Positions 16,987-25,699 of a stretch of DNA of 64,000 nucleotides are shown piece after piece; within the stretch, counting starts at the first letter, position 1, and every line of letters starts with the position of its first letter. Position numbers and translations under genes: made by a program. The stretch spans positions 4,872,501 through 4,936,500 of the forward strand of contig NZ_WHLY01000002.1 of assembly GCF_009296315.1 (NCBI RefSeq), given 5' to 3'. This DNA comes from Salmonirosea aquatica. Lineage in GTDB: Bacteria > Bacteroidota > Bacteroidia > Cytophagales > Spirosomataceae. Below the pieces are notes generated by a model that saw only the letters and a program-made list of their open reading frames with translations, was not told the DNA's origin and did not search any database.

Positions 16987-18432
16987 TTAAAAGATGGATA
17001 ACTGCCCTTTATTGTCAAGATTATTGTTGCCTGAATTTTCAGGTTTTCCTTTTAATAACCAGCGCGAAGACGGGCCTTTCCTTGCTGGATCCAAATATAT
17101 TAATTCTCTATTTTGTAGTCTTTGAAAGACTCTTTTCATTTCATTTTCAGACTCAATGCCAGTTAACTCTCTACCCTTAGTATTTGTAATTTCATTATGT
17201 TTTTGAATATAATTCATAACAATCTCCTCAGGAGACGCTAATGGTTCATGGAGAATCTTCACTAATACAGAGTTATCTGTTTCCGTAATAACAGGGAACT
17301 TTAACTTTAACTTTTTTAGAGCCTCAAAAGCAGTATTTAGACCTTCTCCAATATCTTTATTAGGAGGATTAGGAAATTTGTTAATAATCCTGACAAGCGA
17401 CCCATTTCTTGCAAGTTGCTCTGATAAAATATTATTTGGGGAAATATGGCCAGGAAGTCGCCCCGGACTTTCAATTTCAATTCTATTATCAAAGATCCTT
17501 ATGTGAATGTCTTTATTTATGCTATAATCTCTGTGTAAAATGGCATTGGTTATTATTTCATGTAGTGCTTCTATAGGATAGATTATTTTTTCTAATCCTT
17601 TATCCGTAAGAATTTTAATATCTTCAACCAATTTGATTACTTTATTTACTGTTTCATAAATCTGGTCATACATTGGCCCCTCAACCGTAATAGGTTCAAA
17701 TGCTAAATTTTCCCTCTTTCCAATCTCATCTCTTGTTTTATATCTATATACTTTTACTCCTGATTGTTTAGGTAAAGCAGCTTGCGGCTCATCGCTATAT
17801 AACAATATTCCGGCTACAGTTGGTAGATCGTTAATAATTAAAATCTGTTTCTTTAACCAACTTTCAGGTGTAGTTGTAGGAATTACAATTTTAATAAATC
17901 TTTGAAGTATTTCACTATCAATAATTGTTGTTTTTGGTATATTAATAGTCTGCCTTTCAAATGTTGTAATGCCTTTATCATATTCAAGCCTTTTTAAGTC
18001 TTCGAGAGTTTTTATAGGGATATTTTGAGCACTTTTTCTTACATAGGGAGTACCATCTGAGGCTTTGCATATTGCATTAGTTTTATTTATAGATACATGA
18101 AGTACGAAACTAGATTCGTCCTCGGTCTCCAAAAATTCATAAGAGAAGTAATTCCCAAATGGAAACAATTCAGTAAAAATCTGAATATGACCATTAGCTG
18201 ACTCCTGAGTATTAAAGCCGTCCCATACTCTATGGCTAATAATACCATTATGCTTAATTTCTGAAATGCCAATATATACATCTCCACCATCAGAATTCGA
18301 AAAAGCAGATATAGTTTTGGTTAATTTCCTAGGTTGTATATCTTTCGATTTTAATTCGTAAAAATGTCCCTCAGATAGATTTAGTACCCTATCTCTTTGC
18401 TCATCGCTTATTTTTTTTATATCTATGCTCAT
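16987..18432 (-). CDS. Schlafen/AlbA_2-domain putative ATP-binding protein
   Basis: This 481-residue protein combines an N-terminal AlbA_2 (Schlafen-like, PF04326-type) domain, visible in GHFYELKSKDIQPRKLTKTI and FSNSDGGDVYIGISE, with a HATPase_c_4-like region (about 250-370) containing ALHEIITNAILHRDYS. A C-terminal winged-helix-like part follows (MNYIQKHNEITNTKGRELTG). Such proteins are annotated as ATP-binding regulators, and some relatives occur in phage-defence contexts. It is alone, with no obvious partner, and is strongly AT-rich (about one third GC by eye). That points to horizontal acquisition. Biochemical function is unknown. Confidence 0.82.
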   Translation of the reverse strand: MSIDIKKISDEQRDRVLNLSEGHFYELKSKDIQPRKLTKTISAFSNSDGGDVYIGISEIKHNGIISHRVWDGFNTQESANGHIQIFTELFPFGNYFSYEFLETEDESSFVLHVSINKTNAICKASDGTPYVRKSAQNIPIKTLEDLKRLEYDKGITTFERQTINIPKTTIIDSEILQRFIKIVIPTTTPESWLKKQILIINDLPTVAGILLYSDEPQAALPKQSGVKVYRYKTRDEIGKRENLAFEPITVEGPMYDQIYETVNKVIKLVEDIKILTDKGLEKIIYPIEALHEIITNAILHRDYSINKDIHIRIFDNRIEIESPGRLPGHISPNNILSEQLARNGSLVRIINKFPNPPNKDIGEGLNTAFEALKKLKLKFPVITETDNSVLVKILHEPLASPEEIVMNYIQKHNEITNTKGRELTGIESENEMKRVFQRLQNRELIYLDPARKGPSSRWLLKGKPENSGNNNLDNKGQLSIF

Positions 18433-18610
18433 AAACAGATGATTAGGAGTGAAAATTATTTACAATATATTACTAATAATTTATAATTACATCCAACTTA
18501 TTTACTTGGAGTTTTCGTCATTATAGACCTTCCATCTTTTGTCCCACACTTTCTCTTCAACGTTTTCTTTATGTCCACAGACCTTACGCGTAGCCAACTG
18601 TAACATTTTC

Positions 18611-19947
18611 CTACTTCCCCCGCCGCAGCACCCAATACAACGGCGCGCCTCCCAGAAACAGCAGCCACCCAATCAAAGCCGAAGAGGGATCGGTTATAAT
18701 CACATTGGCCGCTACCACCAGCAGAAACAGCACAAAGAAGGCGGGCAGCCAGGGGTACCCCCAGATTTTGAAACCCCGGTGCGGGTCGGAGGTACCTGCC
18801 CGCCGCCTAAACACAAACAGCGTGGCGGCGGCACTGGCGATGGCGAGGCTGTCGATGGACATCACGTAGTTCACGATTTTCTCGAAGGTATCGAGCCACC
18901 ACAGCGAGCCGATGGCCGTCACCACCAGAAAAGTGAGGGCAAACTCCTGCGTCTGGGTTTTGGGGTTGATTCTCTTAAAAGAAGCGGGCAGAATATTGTC
19001 GTCGGCCATGGCGTAATACACACGAGGTACCGACAGCATGGTGGCATTGATGAACCCCAGCACCGACATAAAAATGGCCAGCGAGAAAAAGATTTCGCCC
19101 CACGGCCCGAAAAGTACCCGCGCCAGGTCGGCGGCGATGAGGTTGGAGCTTTGGAGCCCCACGAAGCCCAGCGCCCGGTAGTAGGCAAAGTTGATCGTCA
19201 GGTACAGGCCCAGCACCAGGCCCATGCCGATGAAAATACCCCGCGGCGTGTTGCGCACGGGATCTTTGATGTCGGCCCCGAAGTTGAGCGTTTGCTGGTA
19301 GCCGCCGTAGGTATAAAACACGGCGATCAGGCTGGCCCCGAAGGCCGTAAACCAGGAGGTACCCGGCATGGGCGGGATAATGACGGAATAAGGGCCAGTG
19401 TCGGACGAGCCGGTCGAGAAAATGCCCAGGCAAAGTACCAGCATCATGATAATTTTGGAACCGCTCAATAGGTTTTGGGTGCGCGAGCCGGCCCGGATGC
19501 CCAGCAAATTGATGACATAAAAAAGCAGCAGCGTGACGATGGCGGTCCCCTGTATGCCCCGGCGGCTGTGCAGTACCTCCGGCAGCAGTGGATTGATGTA
19601 CTCCGATCCCAGCAGCGCCACGCCGGCCATGCCCGCCCGTAGGTGAGCACCAGTACCCAGTTGATCATGAAGGCGTAGAGCGGGTGGAAGGCCGTGGAAA
19701 TGAGCTTATAAAATCCGCCCGGAAAGTGGTGCCGCGACCCGATTTCGGCAAAGACCAGCGCACCGATCATGCTGACGATGCCGCCCACGACCCAAGCCGA
19801 AAAGAAGATTTCGGGCGAGCCCGCCTGCCGCGCCACGATGACGGGCGTGCGGAAAATGCCCACGCCGATGACGAGGCTGATGACAATCATGCCTACGTCG
19901 AAGGCGTTGATCTGCGGGCGAATTTCGTTGGAGATAGGTTCAGGCAT
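18611..19947 (-). pseudogene. APC-family amino acid permease, frameshifted
   Basis: Two overlapping minus-strand frames together give one amino-acid permease of about 444 residues. The first (from 19947) begins MPEPISNEIRPQINAFDVGM and runs through the first ~105 residues to VLTYGR. The second (19630 to 18611) starts at MAGVALLGSEYINPLLPEV and continues to the C-terminus. The usual sequence is VLTYG(A/R)xGMAGVALLGSEY, so about one base seems missing near 19631-19640, within a GC-rich run. It is either a genuine recent pseudogene or a sequencing/assembly error. The ~12 transmembrane segments and YGGYQQTLNFGADIKDP-type motifs are otherwise intact. Confidence 0.8.
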
Positions 19948-20044
19948 AGGATGTAAATGGGATACGGCCCGTCTTTTTGAATGAAAAAGCTTTTGAAATA
20001 TAAAAATGGGAAAGATGCCGGTGCTGAAACGCGGTCAGCGTTAA

Positions 20045-21280
20045 TCAATGAAAAAAGAGGTACCCCAGCCAAATCCCGGCCAGCACCCCGACAAAATCGG
20101 CGATGAGTCCGGCGACGATGGCGTAGCGGGTATTCTTAATCCCCACCGAACCAAAGTATAAGGCGATGATATAAAGCGTAGTATCCGCCGAGCCCTGAAA
20201 AATACACACCAGCCGCCCGATGAACGAATCCGGCCCGAACTCCTTCATGGCGTCGATCATCAGGGCACGGGCACCGCTGCCGCTGAGAGGTTTCATCAGG
20301 GCTACGGGCAAAGCATCGGTAAACTCGGTATTGAAATTGGCAAACGAAAAGAGGTACTTGAAGCCATCAACCATATAATCCATCGCCCCACAAGCCCGGA
20401 ACGCGGCAATCGCCACCAGCATCCCCACGAGGTAGGGTATGATGACTACCGACGTACTGAAGCCCCCCTTGGCCCCCTCGATGAACGCATCGAATACATT
20501 CACTTTCTTGTACAATCCCCCCAAAAGAAACGACGCAACGATGAGCAGCAGGATGGCGTTCCCCACGACGACCGATACCGCCTCGATCTGTTCCTTGGGA
20601 AGTTGCGCGAGAAAATAAAGTCCCAGCGCGATGAACAGCGTCAATCCGCCCAGGCCGAACATCACCGTGCGGTTGAACAGGTTGAGCCGTTGCCAGGCCG
20701 CCGTAATCAGCATACTCACCACCGTGGTGACGTAGGTACCCACCACGCACGGAATGAACACGTCGGAAGGACTTTCGGCTCCCAGAATGGCGCGCTGGGC
20801 AATGATGCTCAACGGAATGATCTGCAAGCCCGAGGTATGCAGGACCAGGAACATGATCTGCGCATTGGAGGCCGTGTCGGGATCGGGATTGAGGGTTTGC
20901 AGACTCTGCATCGCTTTCAGTCCGAAAGGTGTGGCGGCGTTGTCGAGGCCGATCATATTGGCAGCAAAATTCATGATCATCTCGCCGTTCGCGGGGTGAT
21001 CGCGGGGTACTTCGGGAAACAGTTTATTGAAAAAAGGGCCGATGACCCGCGCCAGCACGTTGATGGCCCCGGCTTTCTCACCCACATTCAGAATACCCAG
21101 AAAGAAAGTCATAACACCCGCCAGCGGCAGAGCAATGTCCATCACGGCCACTTCGGCCATATCGAGCATGCCCTCCACCACGAGTTTGAAGGTAAGCGTG
21201 TCGCCCAGGAAAATGAATTTGATCAGCGCGATGACAAACGCGATGAGAAAGAAGAAAACAAAAATGTAGTTTAAAGCCAT
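20045..21280 (-). CDS. SpmA-SpmB fusion (nucleoside-recognition/Gate domain) membrane protein
   Basis: This 411-residue membrane protein fuses the two spore-maturation-type halves. SpmA-like sequence (LNYIFVFFFLIAFVIALIK, ALPLAGVMTFFLGILNVGEKAG, NMIGLDNAATPFGLKAM) is followed by SpmB-like sequence (EGAKGGFSTSVVIIPYLVGM, PLSGSGARALMIDAM, IFQGSADTTLYIIALYFG). I chose the ATG at 21280, which begins just before the first membrane segment. Bacteroidota do not sporulate. Such fusions are usually annotated as nucleoside-recognition-domain transporters, with unknown substrate. Confidence 0.9.
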   Translation of the reverse strand: MALNYIFVFFFLIAFVIALIKFIFLGDTLTFKLVVEGMLDMAEVAVMDIALPLAGVMTFFLGILNVGEKAGAINVLARVIGPFFNKLFPEVPRDHPANGEMIMNFAANMIGLDNAATPFGLKAMQSLQTLNPDPDTASNAQIMFLVLHTSGLQIIPLSIIAQRAILGAESPSDVFIPCVVGTYVTTVVSMLITAAWQRLNLFNRTVMFGLGGLTLFIALGLYFLAQLPKEQIEAVSVVVGNAILLLIVASFLLGGLYKKVNVFDAFIEGAKGGFSTSVVIIPYLVGMLVAIAAFRACGAMDYMVDGFKYLFSFANFNTEFTDALPVALMKPLSGSGARALMIDAMKEFGPDSFIGRLVCIFQGSADTTLYIIALYFGSVGIKNTRYAIVAGLIADFVGVLAGIWLGYLFFH

Positions 21281-21541
21281 GCGGAGGAGGATCGGTTCGG
21301 GTCGCTGTTCAGCCAGACTTTGCAAAATAGCGTTCTTTGGGGTAAAATTCCGTGTGCAGGGCGGTTAAAATTACCCGGTGGTGGCAATTGACTGACAAAC
21401 TTTCTAAATTCCAGCCCGATGCTGCTGACATGTTCTCTTCTTTTAAAGAGTAAAAAGGCAATCGGTGGCTCGACAAGGGGTACCTGTCGGGGAAATTGAA
21501 GAAGCGATGAGGTAGTCCCTGTATATTAAAACCATAGGCCA

Positions 21542-22966
21542 ATGGCCGTAACATATGATGCCCTAGTGGTAGGTGCAGGGCCCAACGGTCTGTCGGCGGG
21601 AATCGTACTGGCTCGGGCCGGACTTTCGGTGTTGATCGTCGAGCGGGCGGGTACCCTGGGGGGGAGTGCGCGTTCCGAATCGCTTACACTGCCCGGATTT
21701 ATTCATGATGTGGGCGCGGCGGTGGTACCGCTGGCCGTCAGTTCGCCCTTTTTTCAAAGCCTGCCGTTACACCAGCACGGGCTTGAATTCATTTTTCCTC
21801 CGGTGGCCCTGGCCCATCCGTTCGATACCGGCGCTGTAGCCACGCTGGTTGGCTCGGTAAGCGACACGGCCCGTACCCTGGGCCGGGATGGGGGTACCTA
21901 TGAAGGTTTGCTCGGGCCATTGGTGCGGCAGTGGCCCGGCCTGGCCCACGATCTGTTGAGTCCTTTGCAGTGGCCACGGCATCCGGTCGATTTTGTGCAA
22001 TTTGGCATAAAAGGACTGTTGCCCGCTACGATCCTGGCCCGACGTTTCAAGACCGCCGAGGCCAGGGCAATGCTGGCGGGTATGGCGGCCCATTCGTTTC
22101 AACCCCTCACCAGCGCCACTACCGCTGCGATTGCTCTGGTACTGATGGCTGCGGGACACCACCAGGGTTGGCCCGTGGCCCAGGGAGGTACTCAAAGCAT
22201 TGCCAATGCGCTGGGATCGTATTTCAAATCACTCGGGGGCCGCATAGAACTGAATCGCCAGGTGAATGATTTGAGCGAGCTTCCTAAGGCAAAAGCCATC
22301 CTTTTTGACCTGACGCCCCGCCAGATTCTACGCATTGCCGGAGACCGGTTTTCTGGTATTTATCGGAAACGATTGGAAAACTACCGCTACGGCCCCGGGG
22401 TCTTCAAGGTCGACTGGGCTTTGAACCGACCGATTCCTTTTTTGAATGCTGAGTGCCAAAGGGCCGGAACGGTACATATCGGTGGCTCGCTGGAAGAAAT
22501 CCGACAGGCCGAGCAAATGACCGCCGATGGGTACCTGCCCGAGAAACCGTTTGTGCTACTGGCGCAGCCGAGCCGGTTCGATTCGAGCCGGAGTCCGGCG
22601 GGAAAACACACGGCCTGGGCTTACTGCCACGTTCCCAATGGCTCGCTGGTCGATATGACCGAACGCATCGAGCGTCAGGTCGAGCGCTTTGCGCCGGGAT
22701 TTCAGGATACTATTCTGGCGCGAAGCACCCTGAATACGGCGCAGGTCGAGCACTGGAATCCGAATTGCATCGGCGGCGATATCAACGGCGGAAACATGGA
22801 TTGGCGACAATTCCTGACCCGGCCGATTGTGAGTTTCAATCCCTACCAAACGTCGGACCCGAATCTATACATCTGTTCGTCATCTACACCGCCCGGTGGA
22901 GGCGTACACGGCATGTGTGGGTACAATGCCGCGCGGGCGGCACTACGGGGCACCTTTGGTCAATGA
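21542..22966 (+). CDS. NAD(P)/FAD-dependent oxidoreductase (phytoene-desaturase/PYROXD2-like)
   Basis: This 474-residue flavoprotein opens with the FAD-binding dinucleotide motif VVGAGPNGLSAGIVLARAG and GGSARSE at the usual spacing. It has the C-terminal FAD motif PPGGGVHGMCGYNAARAAL near residues 447-467, as in CrtI-like amine-oxidase-superfamily proteins. The middle (ATTAAIALVLMAAGHHQGW) matches the PYROXD2-type subgroup. The substrate is unknown; carotenoid or lipid-like molecules are possible. No crt genes are close by, so a carotenoid role is not supported by context. Confidence 0.88.
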   Translation: MAVTYDALVVGAGPNGLSAGIVLARAGLSVLIVERAGTLGGSARSESLTLPGFIHDVGAAVVPLAVSSPFFQSLPLHQHGLEFIFPPVALAHPFDTGAVATLVGSVSDTARTLGRDGGTYEGLLGPLVRQWPGLAHDLLSPLQWPRHPVDFVQFGIKGLLPATILARRFKTAEARAMLAGMAAHSFQPLTSATTAAIALVLMAAGHHQGWPVAQGGTQSIANALGSYFKSLGGRIELNRQVNDLSELPKAKAILFDLTPRQILRIAGDRFSGIYRKRLENYRYGPGVFKVDWALNRPIPFLNAECQRAGTVHIGGSLEEIRQAEQMTADGYLPEKPFVLLAQPSRFDSSRSPAGKHTAWAYCHVPNGSLVDMTERIERQVERFAPGFQDTILARSTLNTAQVEHWNPNCIGGDINGGNMDWRQFLTRPIVSFNPYQTSDPNLYICSSSTPPGGGVHGMCGYNAARAALRGTFGQ

Positions 22967-22997
22967 GCTGATACGCCCGCTAGCTGGGCAGGGTACC

Positions 22998-23378
22998 TTA
23001 TTTGCCAACTTTATCCACTGGCCTGAAACGCAGCGCACTCCACGTGTCGTCAATGGAAATAGCGGCTACGGTCGTGATACCATATTCTTCGCCGGTGGCC
23101 CGGAGGGTATCGCGGTTGATGTCGGTTTTTAGCTTTGAGGTACCTTTGGGATACGCAAACCATAGCACGCTGTCTGGTTCGATAGTATCCAAATCGCTTT
23201 CAAGGAAGCTCACATATTCCTGGTTGTTGTTGACAAAAACCAGAGTATCGGTACTTTTTGACTCTTTATCAAAGCCGGACTTCAAGCCGAGTTTCAGGAA
23301 TTCCTCCTCGATGGTTTTCGGCGCATTCAGAACAATACCATCGTTCTTGAACCTGAGTTTTTTCAATGTGCTTAGCAT
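22998..23378 (-). CDS. DUF3052-like protein
   Basis: This 126-residue protein matches a widespread conserved family (DUF3052-like) through SVLWFAYPKGTSKLKTDINR, followed by the C-terminal ISIDDTWSALRFRPVDKVGK. The N-terminal half has a cofactor-domain-like alpha/beta pattern. No catalytic residues or function are established. It lies convergent to the CrtI-like gene and is followed on its own strand by nothing obviously linked. The GNAT gene lies 80 nt upstream. Confidence 0.78.
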   Translation of the reverse strand: MLSTLKKLRFKNDGIVLNAPKTIEEEFLKLGLKSGFDKESKSTDTLVFVNNNQEYVSFLESDLDTIEPDSVLWFAYPKGTSKLKTDINRDTLRATGEEYGITTVAAISIDDTWSALRFRPVDKVGK

Positions 23379-23458
23379 GAGCTGAGGTCGGTTGAGCTTG
23401 AAGGTTGAATGAAGTGAGGCTTCTGCTCCGGCACGCCTGGCCTAGCGATGGGAGTTAT

Positions 23459-23926
23459 CTAATTGGGCTTGCTTTCCGGATTTAAGATATAAAAAAAGTG
23501 GGTAGCCTGTAATTCACCGCTCACGGGCGTGGAGCGATAGAAATCGACAGCCTGATCGTCGTCTGCTTCTGCCTGCACGAACACTTCCCTGAATCCATTC
23601 TGACGGCCATACTCCATTACTGCGGCCATCAGCTTTTTACCTACCCCCTTACGCTGATATTCCGTAGCCACCGCCAGGTCGTATACATAAGCCGAGGGTA
23701 AACCCACTTCGTAGTTTTCAAGAATATGGACGGTCAGGCCACCGATCACGGTGCTCTCCTGTCTGGCCACGAAAACCTTGAAATTGGGATTGCCCATTAT
23801 TTTTTCAAGGTACCCTATCTGGGGTGGTTTGACGTTCTGCCATTCGAAAACCTTCTCGAAGATTCGGAGTAGAGCCTGAAAGTCTCGCCCATCGCTGGGT
23901 TGCAGTATGTTGATTTCCACTTCCAA
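23459..23926 (-). CDS. GNAT acetyltransferase, AAC(3)-I-like
   Basis: This 155-residue GNAT enzyme shows the acetyl-CoA-binding motif RKGVGKKLMAAV, preceded by PSAYVYDLAVATEYQ, and ends with VFVQAEADDDQAVDFYRSTP. These are hallmarks of the aminoglycoside 3-N-acetyltransferase type I group and its many housekeeping relatives. The resemblance does not show drug resistance: the substrate-binding residues cannot be judged here, and no mobile element is adjacent. It lies near the toxin-antitoxin pair but does not overlap it. Confidence 0.85.
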   Translation of the reverse strand: MEVEINILQPSDGRDFQALLRIFEKVFEWQNVKPPQIGYLEKIMGNPNFKVFVARQESTVIGGLTVHILENYEVGLPSAYVYDLAVATEYQRKGVGKKLMAAVMEYGRQNGFREVFVQAEADDDQAVDFYRSTPVSGELQATHFFYILNPESKPN

Positions 23927-23999
23927 ATTGGTTTTTGGCTCGTATATACCGATGACCCACCACCCAAGGTACCCTTACGTAAATCAAACTATATAACTT

Positions 24000-24371
24000 T
24001 CAAGCCAGCAAATCCACATCGTAAAGCGCAAAATTGGAGTCTTTGGTCATGATTGTAAAACCATCGGTTTGGGCCTGAGCGATCAAAATTCTGTCAAAGG
24101 GATCGCGATGATGCAAGGGAAGTTGCTGATAAGCCAATAGATGCGAAGTGGCAATAGGAAGTAGCTCAAACTCGGCCGGAATTAATTGGTCGAGCGGATA
24201 GATGATAGTAAGCTTGCCGATGTTGGTCTTAATAGCAATCTCCCAGAGAGACGCAATGCTTACGAATTTTTGATTACGGTGTGATTGAATTTGCTCACGC
24301 CAGCTCATAGGCAAAGTTTCATCGCCCATGATATACCATATAAGAATGTGGGTATCGAGCAGTAGCCGCAT
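24000..24371 (-). CDS. PIN-domain toxin (VapC-like ribonuclease)
   Basis: This 123-residue PIN-domain protein has the acidic active-site residues in LLLDTHILIWY (Asp6), an SIASLWEIAIK segment with Glu, and HHRDPFDRILIAQAQ followed by TKDSNFALYDVDLL. PIN toxins cleave RNA and are held inactive by their antitoxin. The gene overlaps its upstream antitoxin gene by one base (24371), typical of coupled toxin-antitoxin operons. A promoter-like box lies ahead of the antitoxin. Target RNA and actual toxicity are untested. Confidence 0.9.
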   Translation of the reverse strand: MRLLLDTHILIWYIMGDETLPMSWREQIQSHRNQKFVSIASLWEIAIKTNIGKLTIIYPLDQLIPAEFELLPIATSHLLAYQQLPLHHRDPFDRILIAQAQTDGFTIMTKDSNFALYDVDLLA

Positions 24372-24604
24372 CAGAACATGTAATCTTTTAGATCATCGAG
24401 CGGTGCGTCGAAATCTTCGGCCATATAGGTGATCAAACCTTTTCCTGCTCCAAACTTATTGGGTAAACGGGCAAACGATTCCTGGCTGGTAGTTTGGCTT
24501 TTAGCTTTTTTAAAAGCCAGAAATTGGATAAAGTCCAGCACCTCGGCCTGGAGCTCCGGTGGTAGCTGACTGGCTTTTTCCTGGATTTCTTCTGAAACGG
24601 ACAT
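24371..24604 (-). CDS. DUF2281-type antitoxin
   Basis: This 77-residue protein, from the ATG at 24604, starts MSVSEEIQEKASQLPPELQA and continues with AEVLDFIQFLAFKKAK, the signature of DUF2281 antitoxins. The C-terminal tail (YMAEDFDAPLDDLKDYMF) is acidic and would contact the toxin. A TTG at 24623-24625 would add seven residues but is less likely. The gene overlaps the PIN toxin by one base. Confidence 0.85.
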   Translation of the reverse strand: MSVSEEIQEKASQLPPELQAEVLDFIQFLAFKKAKSQTTSQESFARLPNKFGAGKGLITYMAEDFDAPLDDLKDYMF

Positions 24605-24636
24605 GATGCTATGCGTTTTTGTCAAAGTCTAACGAT

Positions 24637-24668
24637 CAAATCTAGCGTTTTATGGCCTGATTACCAAG
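24637..24668 (-). promoter_or_regulatory. Candidate promoter of the toxin-antitoxin operon
   Basis: On the minus strand CTTG (24668-24665), a 20-nt spacer and TAGATTTG (24644-24637) match the Bacteroidota pattern, with one mismatch in the -33 element. The predicted leader to the antitoxin ATG is about 25-30 nt. No clear palindromic operator is visible. Confidence 0.5.
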
Positions 24669-24736
24669 TTCACTCCCGACGCTGATTGGTTCGTAACATC
24701 CAGCTTTACAAGGGGCTGGAGAAGCACAGATTAGAA

Positions 24737-25651
24737 CTAGCGAACGATAAGATCGTCCAATGCCTGCTCCAAGGTAGGGTACCTGAATTTGAATCCTTCT
24801 TGCTCAATCCTTTCGGATTTCACATACCTTCCATAAAGTACCAACTCCGGGTCGGTATTGAATATGAATTTTGCCCCGATTCGGGTTATGAATTCCGGCG
24901 CAGGTACCCCAATGGGAATATGCATTTTCTTTCGCATCAACCGCATGAATTCTTCATTGGATACAGGACTGGGCGCGCTTGAAATATAGATGCCTTTATA
25001 CGACTCATTCATGATCGCCTGGTATATGATCTCATTCATATCATCCTCGTGTATCCAGCTCATTCCTTGGCGGCCATGCCCTACGGTACCTCCCAAACCA
25101 AGTCGGACTATTTTTTGCAAACTAGCCAGTGCGCCCCCATTTTTCCCGATTACAAAACTAGTTCGGAGGATAACTCCTCTTGTATCGCCAGGGATTGATT
25201 CTTTGAAAGCTTTTTCCCAGGCCTTTCCAACAAATGGAGCCAAGCCATAGCCAGTTGATGAAGATTCTGTACATACTTGCTCGGGTGGATCTCCATAAAT
25301 ATGGGCGGTCGACATCTGTATCCATATTTTTGGGGGATTGTCAACCAGAGTGAGGGCTTTTCCAATGATTCTGGTAGAATCCACTCTCGATCTAAGAATC
25401 AAATCACAATTATCAGGAGTTTTGATACAATCTACGGTCTTGCCTGTCAGATTTACCAGTGCTTTGGAATTTGATAGTTCACTTACCCATTCCCCAATCG
25501 AAATGGAATCCCAACTTCTGAAATCATATTGTATGGGTCCTTTCGGTTTATGCCGGGCAACCACGATGGGATGAATTCCTTTCTTAATACAATGATTGGC
25601 AAGACTTTGTCCTATAAAACCTGTACCTCCAAAGATTACTACTTTTTCCAT
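24737..25651 (-). CDS. TIGR01777-family epimerase (YfcH-like SDR)
   Basis: This 304-residue atypical SDR begins MEKVVIFGGTGFIGQSLANH (NAD(P)-binding) and contains IQMSTAHIYGDPPEQVCTES, a YxxxK-like region near GLAPFVGKAWEKA, and a C-terminal DUF1731-like domain (PELVLYGRYVKSERIEQEGF). That is the TIGR01777/YfcH profile. The family is annotated as nucleoside-diphosphate-sugar epimerases, but substrates are unknown. It is flanked by the toxin-antitoxin operon and the amidohydrolase gene, without overlap. Confidence 0.92.
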   Translation of the reverse strand: MEKVVIFGGTGFIGQSLANHCIKKGIHPIVVARHKPKGPIQYDFRSWDSISIGEWVSELSNSKALVNLTGKTVDCIKTPDNCDLILRSRVDSTRIIGKALTLVDNPPKIWIQMSTAHIYGDPPEQVCTESSSTGYGLAPFVGKAWEKAFKESIPGDTRGVILRTSFVIGKNGGALASLQKIVRLGLGGTVGHGRQGMSWIHEDDMNEIIYQAIMNESYKGIYISSAPSPVSNEEFMRLMRKKMHIPIGVPAPEFITRIGAKFIFNTDPELVLYGRYVKSERIEQEGFKFRYPTLEQALDDLIVR

Positions 25652-25699
25652 TTAACCTGGGAGTTGATAATGGTGGGAATACAATAAACAGCTGTTCGC

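Noticed and set aside
18539-19471. Plus-strand frame of 310 codons over the permease
   Set aside because: The predicted product is rich in His, Arg, Gly and Gln without domain structure, while the opposite strand encodes a permease.
20603-21274. Plus-strand frame over the SpmA-SpmB gene
   Set aside because: It is antisense to a well-supported membrane protein and has no family resemblance.
23459-23926. Calling the AAC(3)-I-like enzyme a resistance gene
   Set aside because: The family is mostly housekeeping acetyltransferases, there is no mobile context, and substrate residues cannot be judged.
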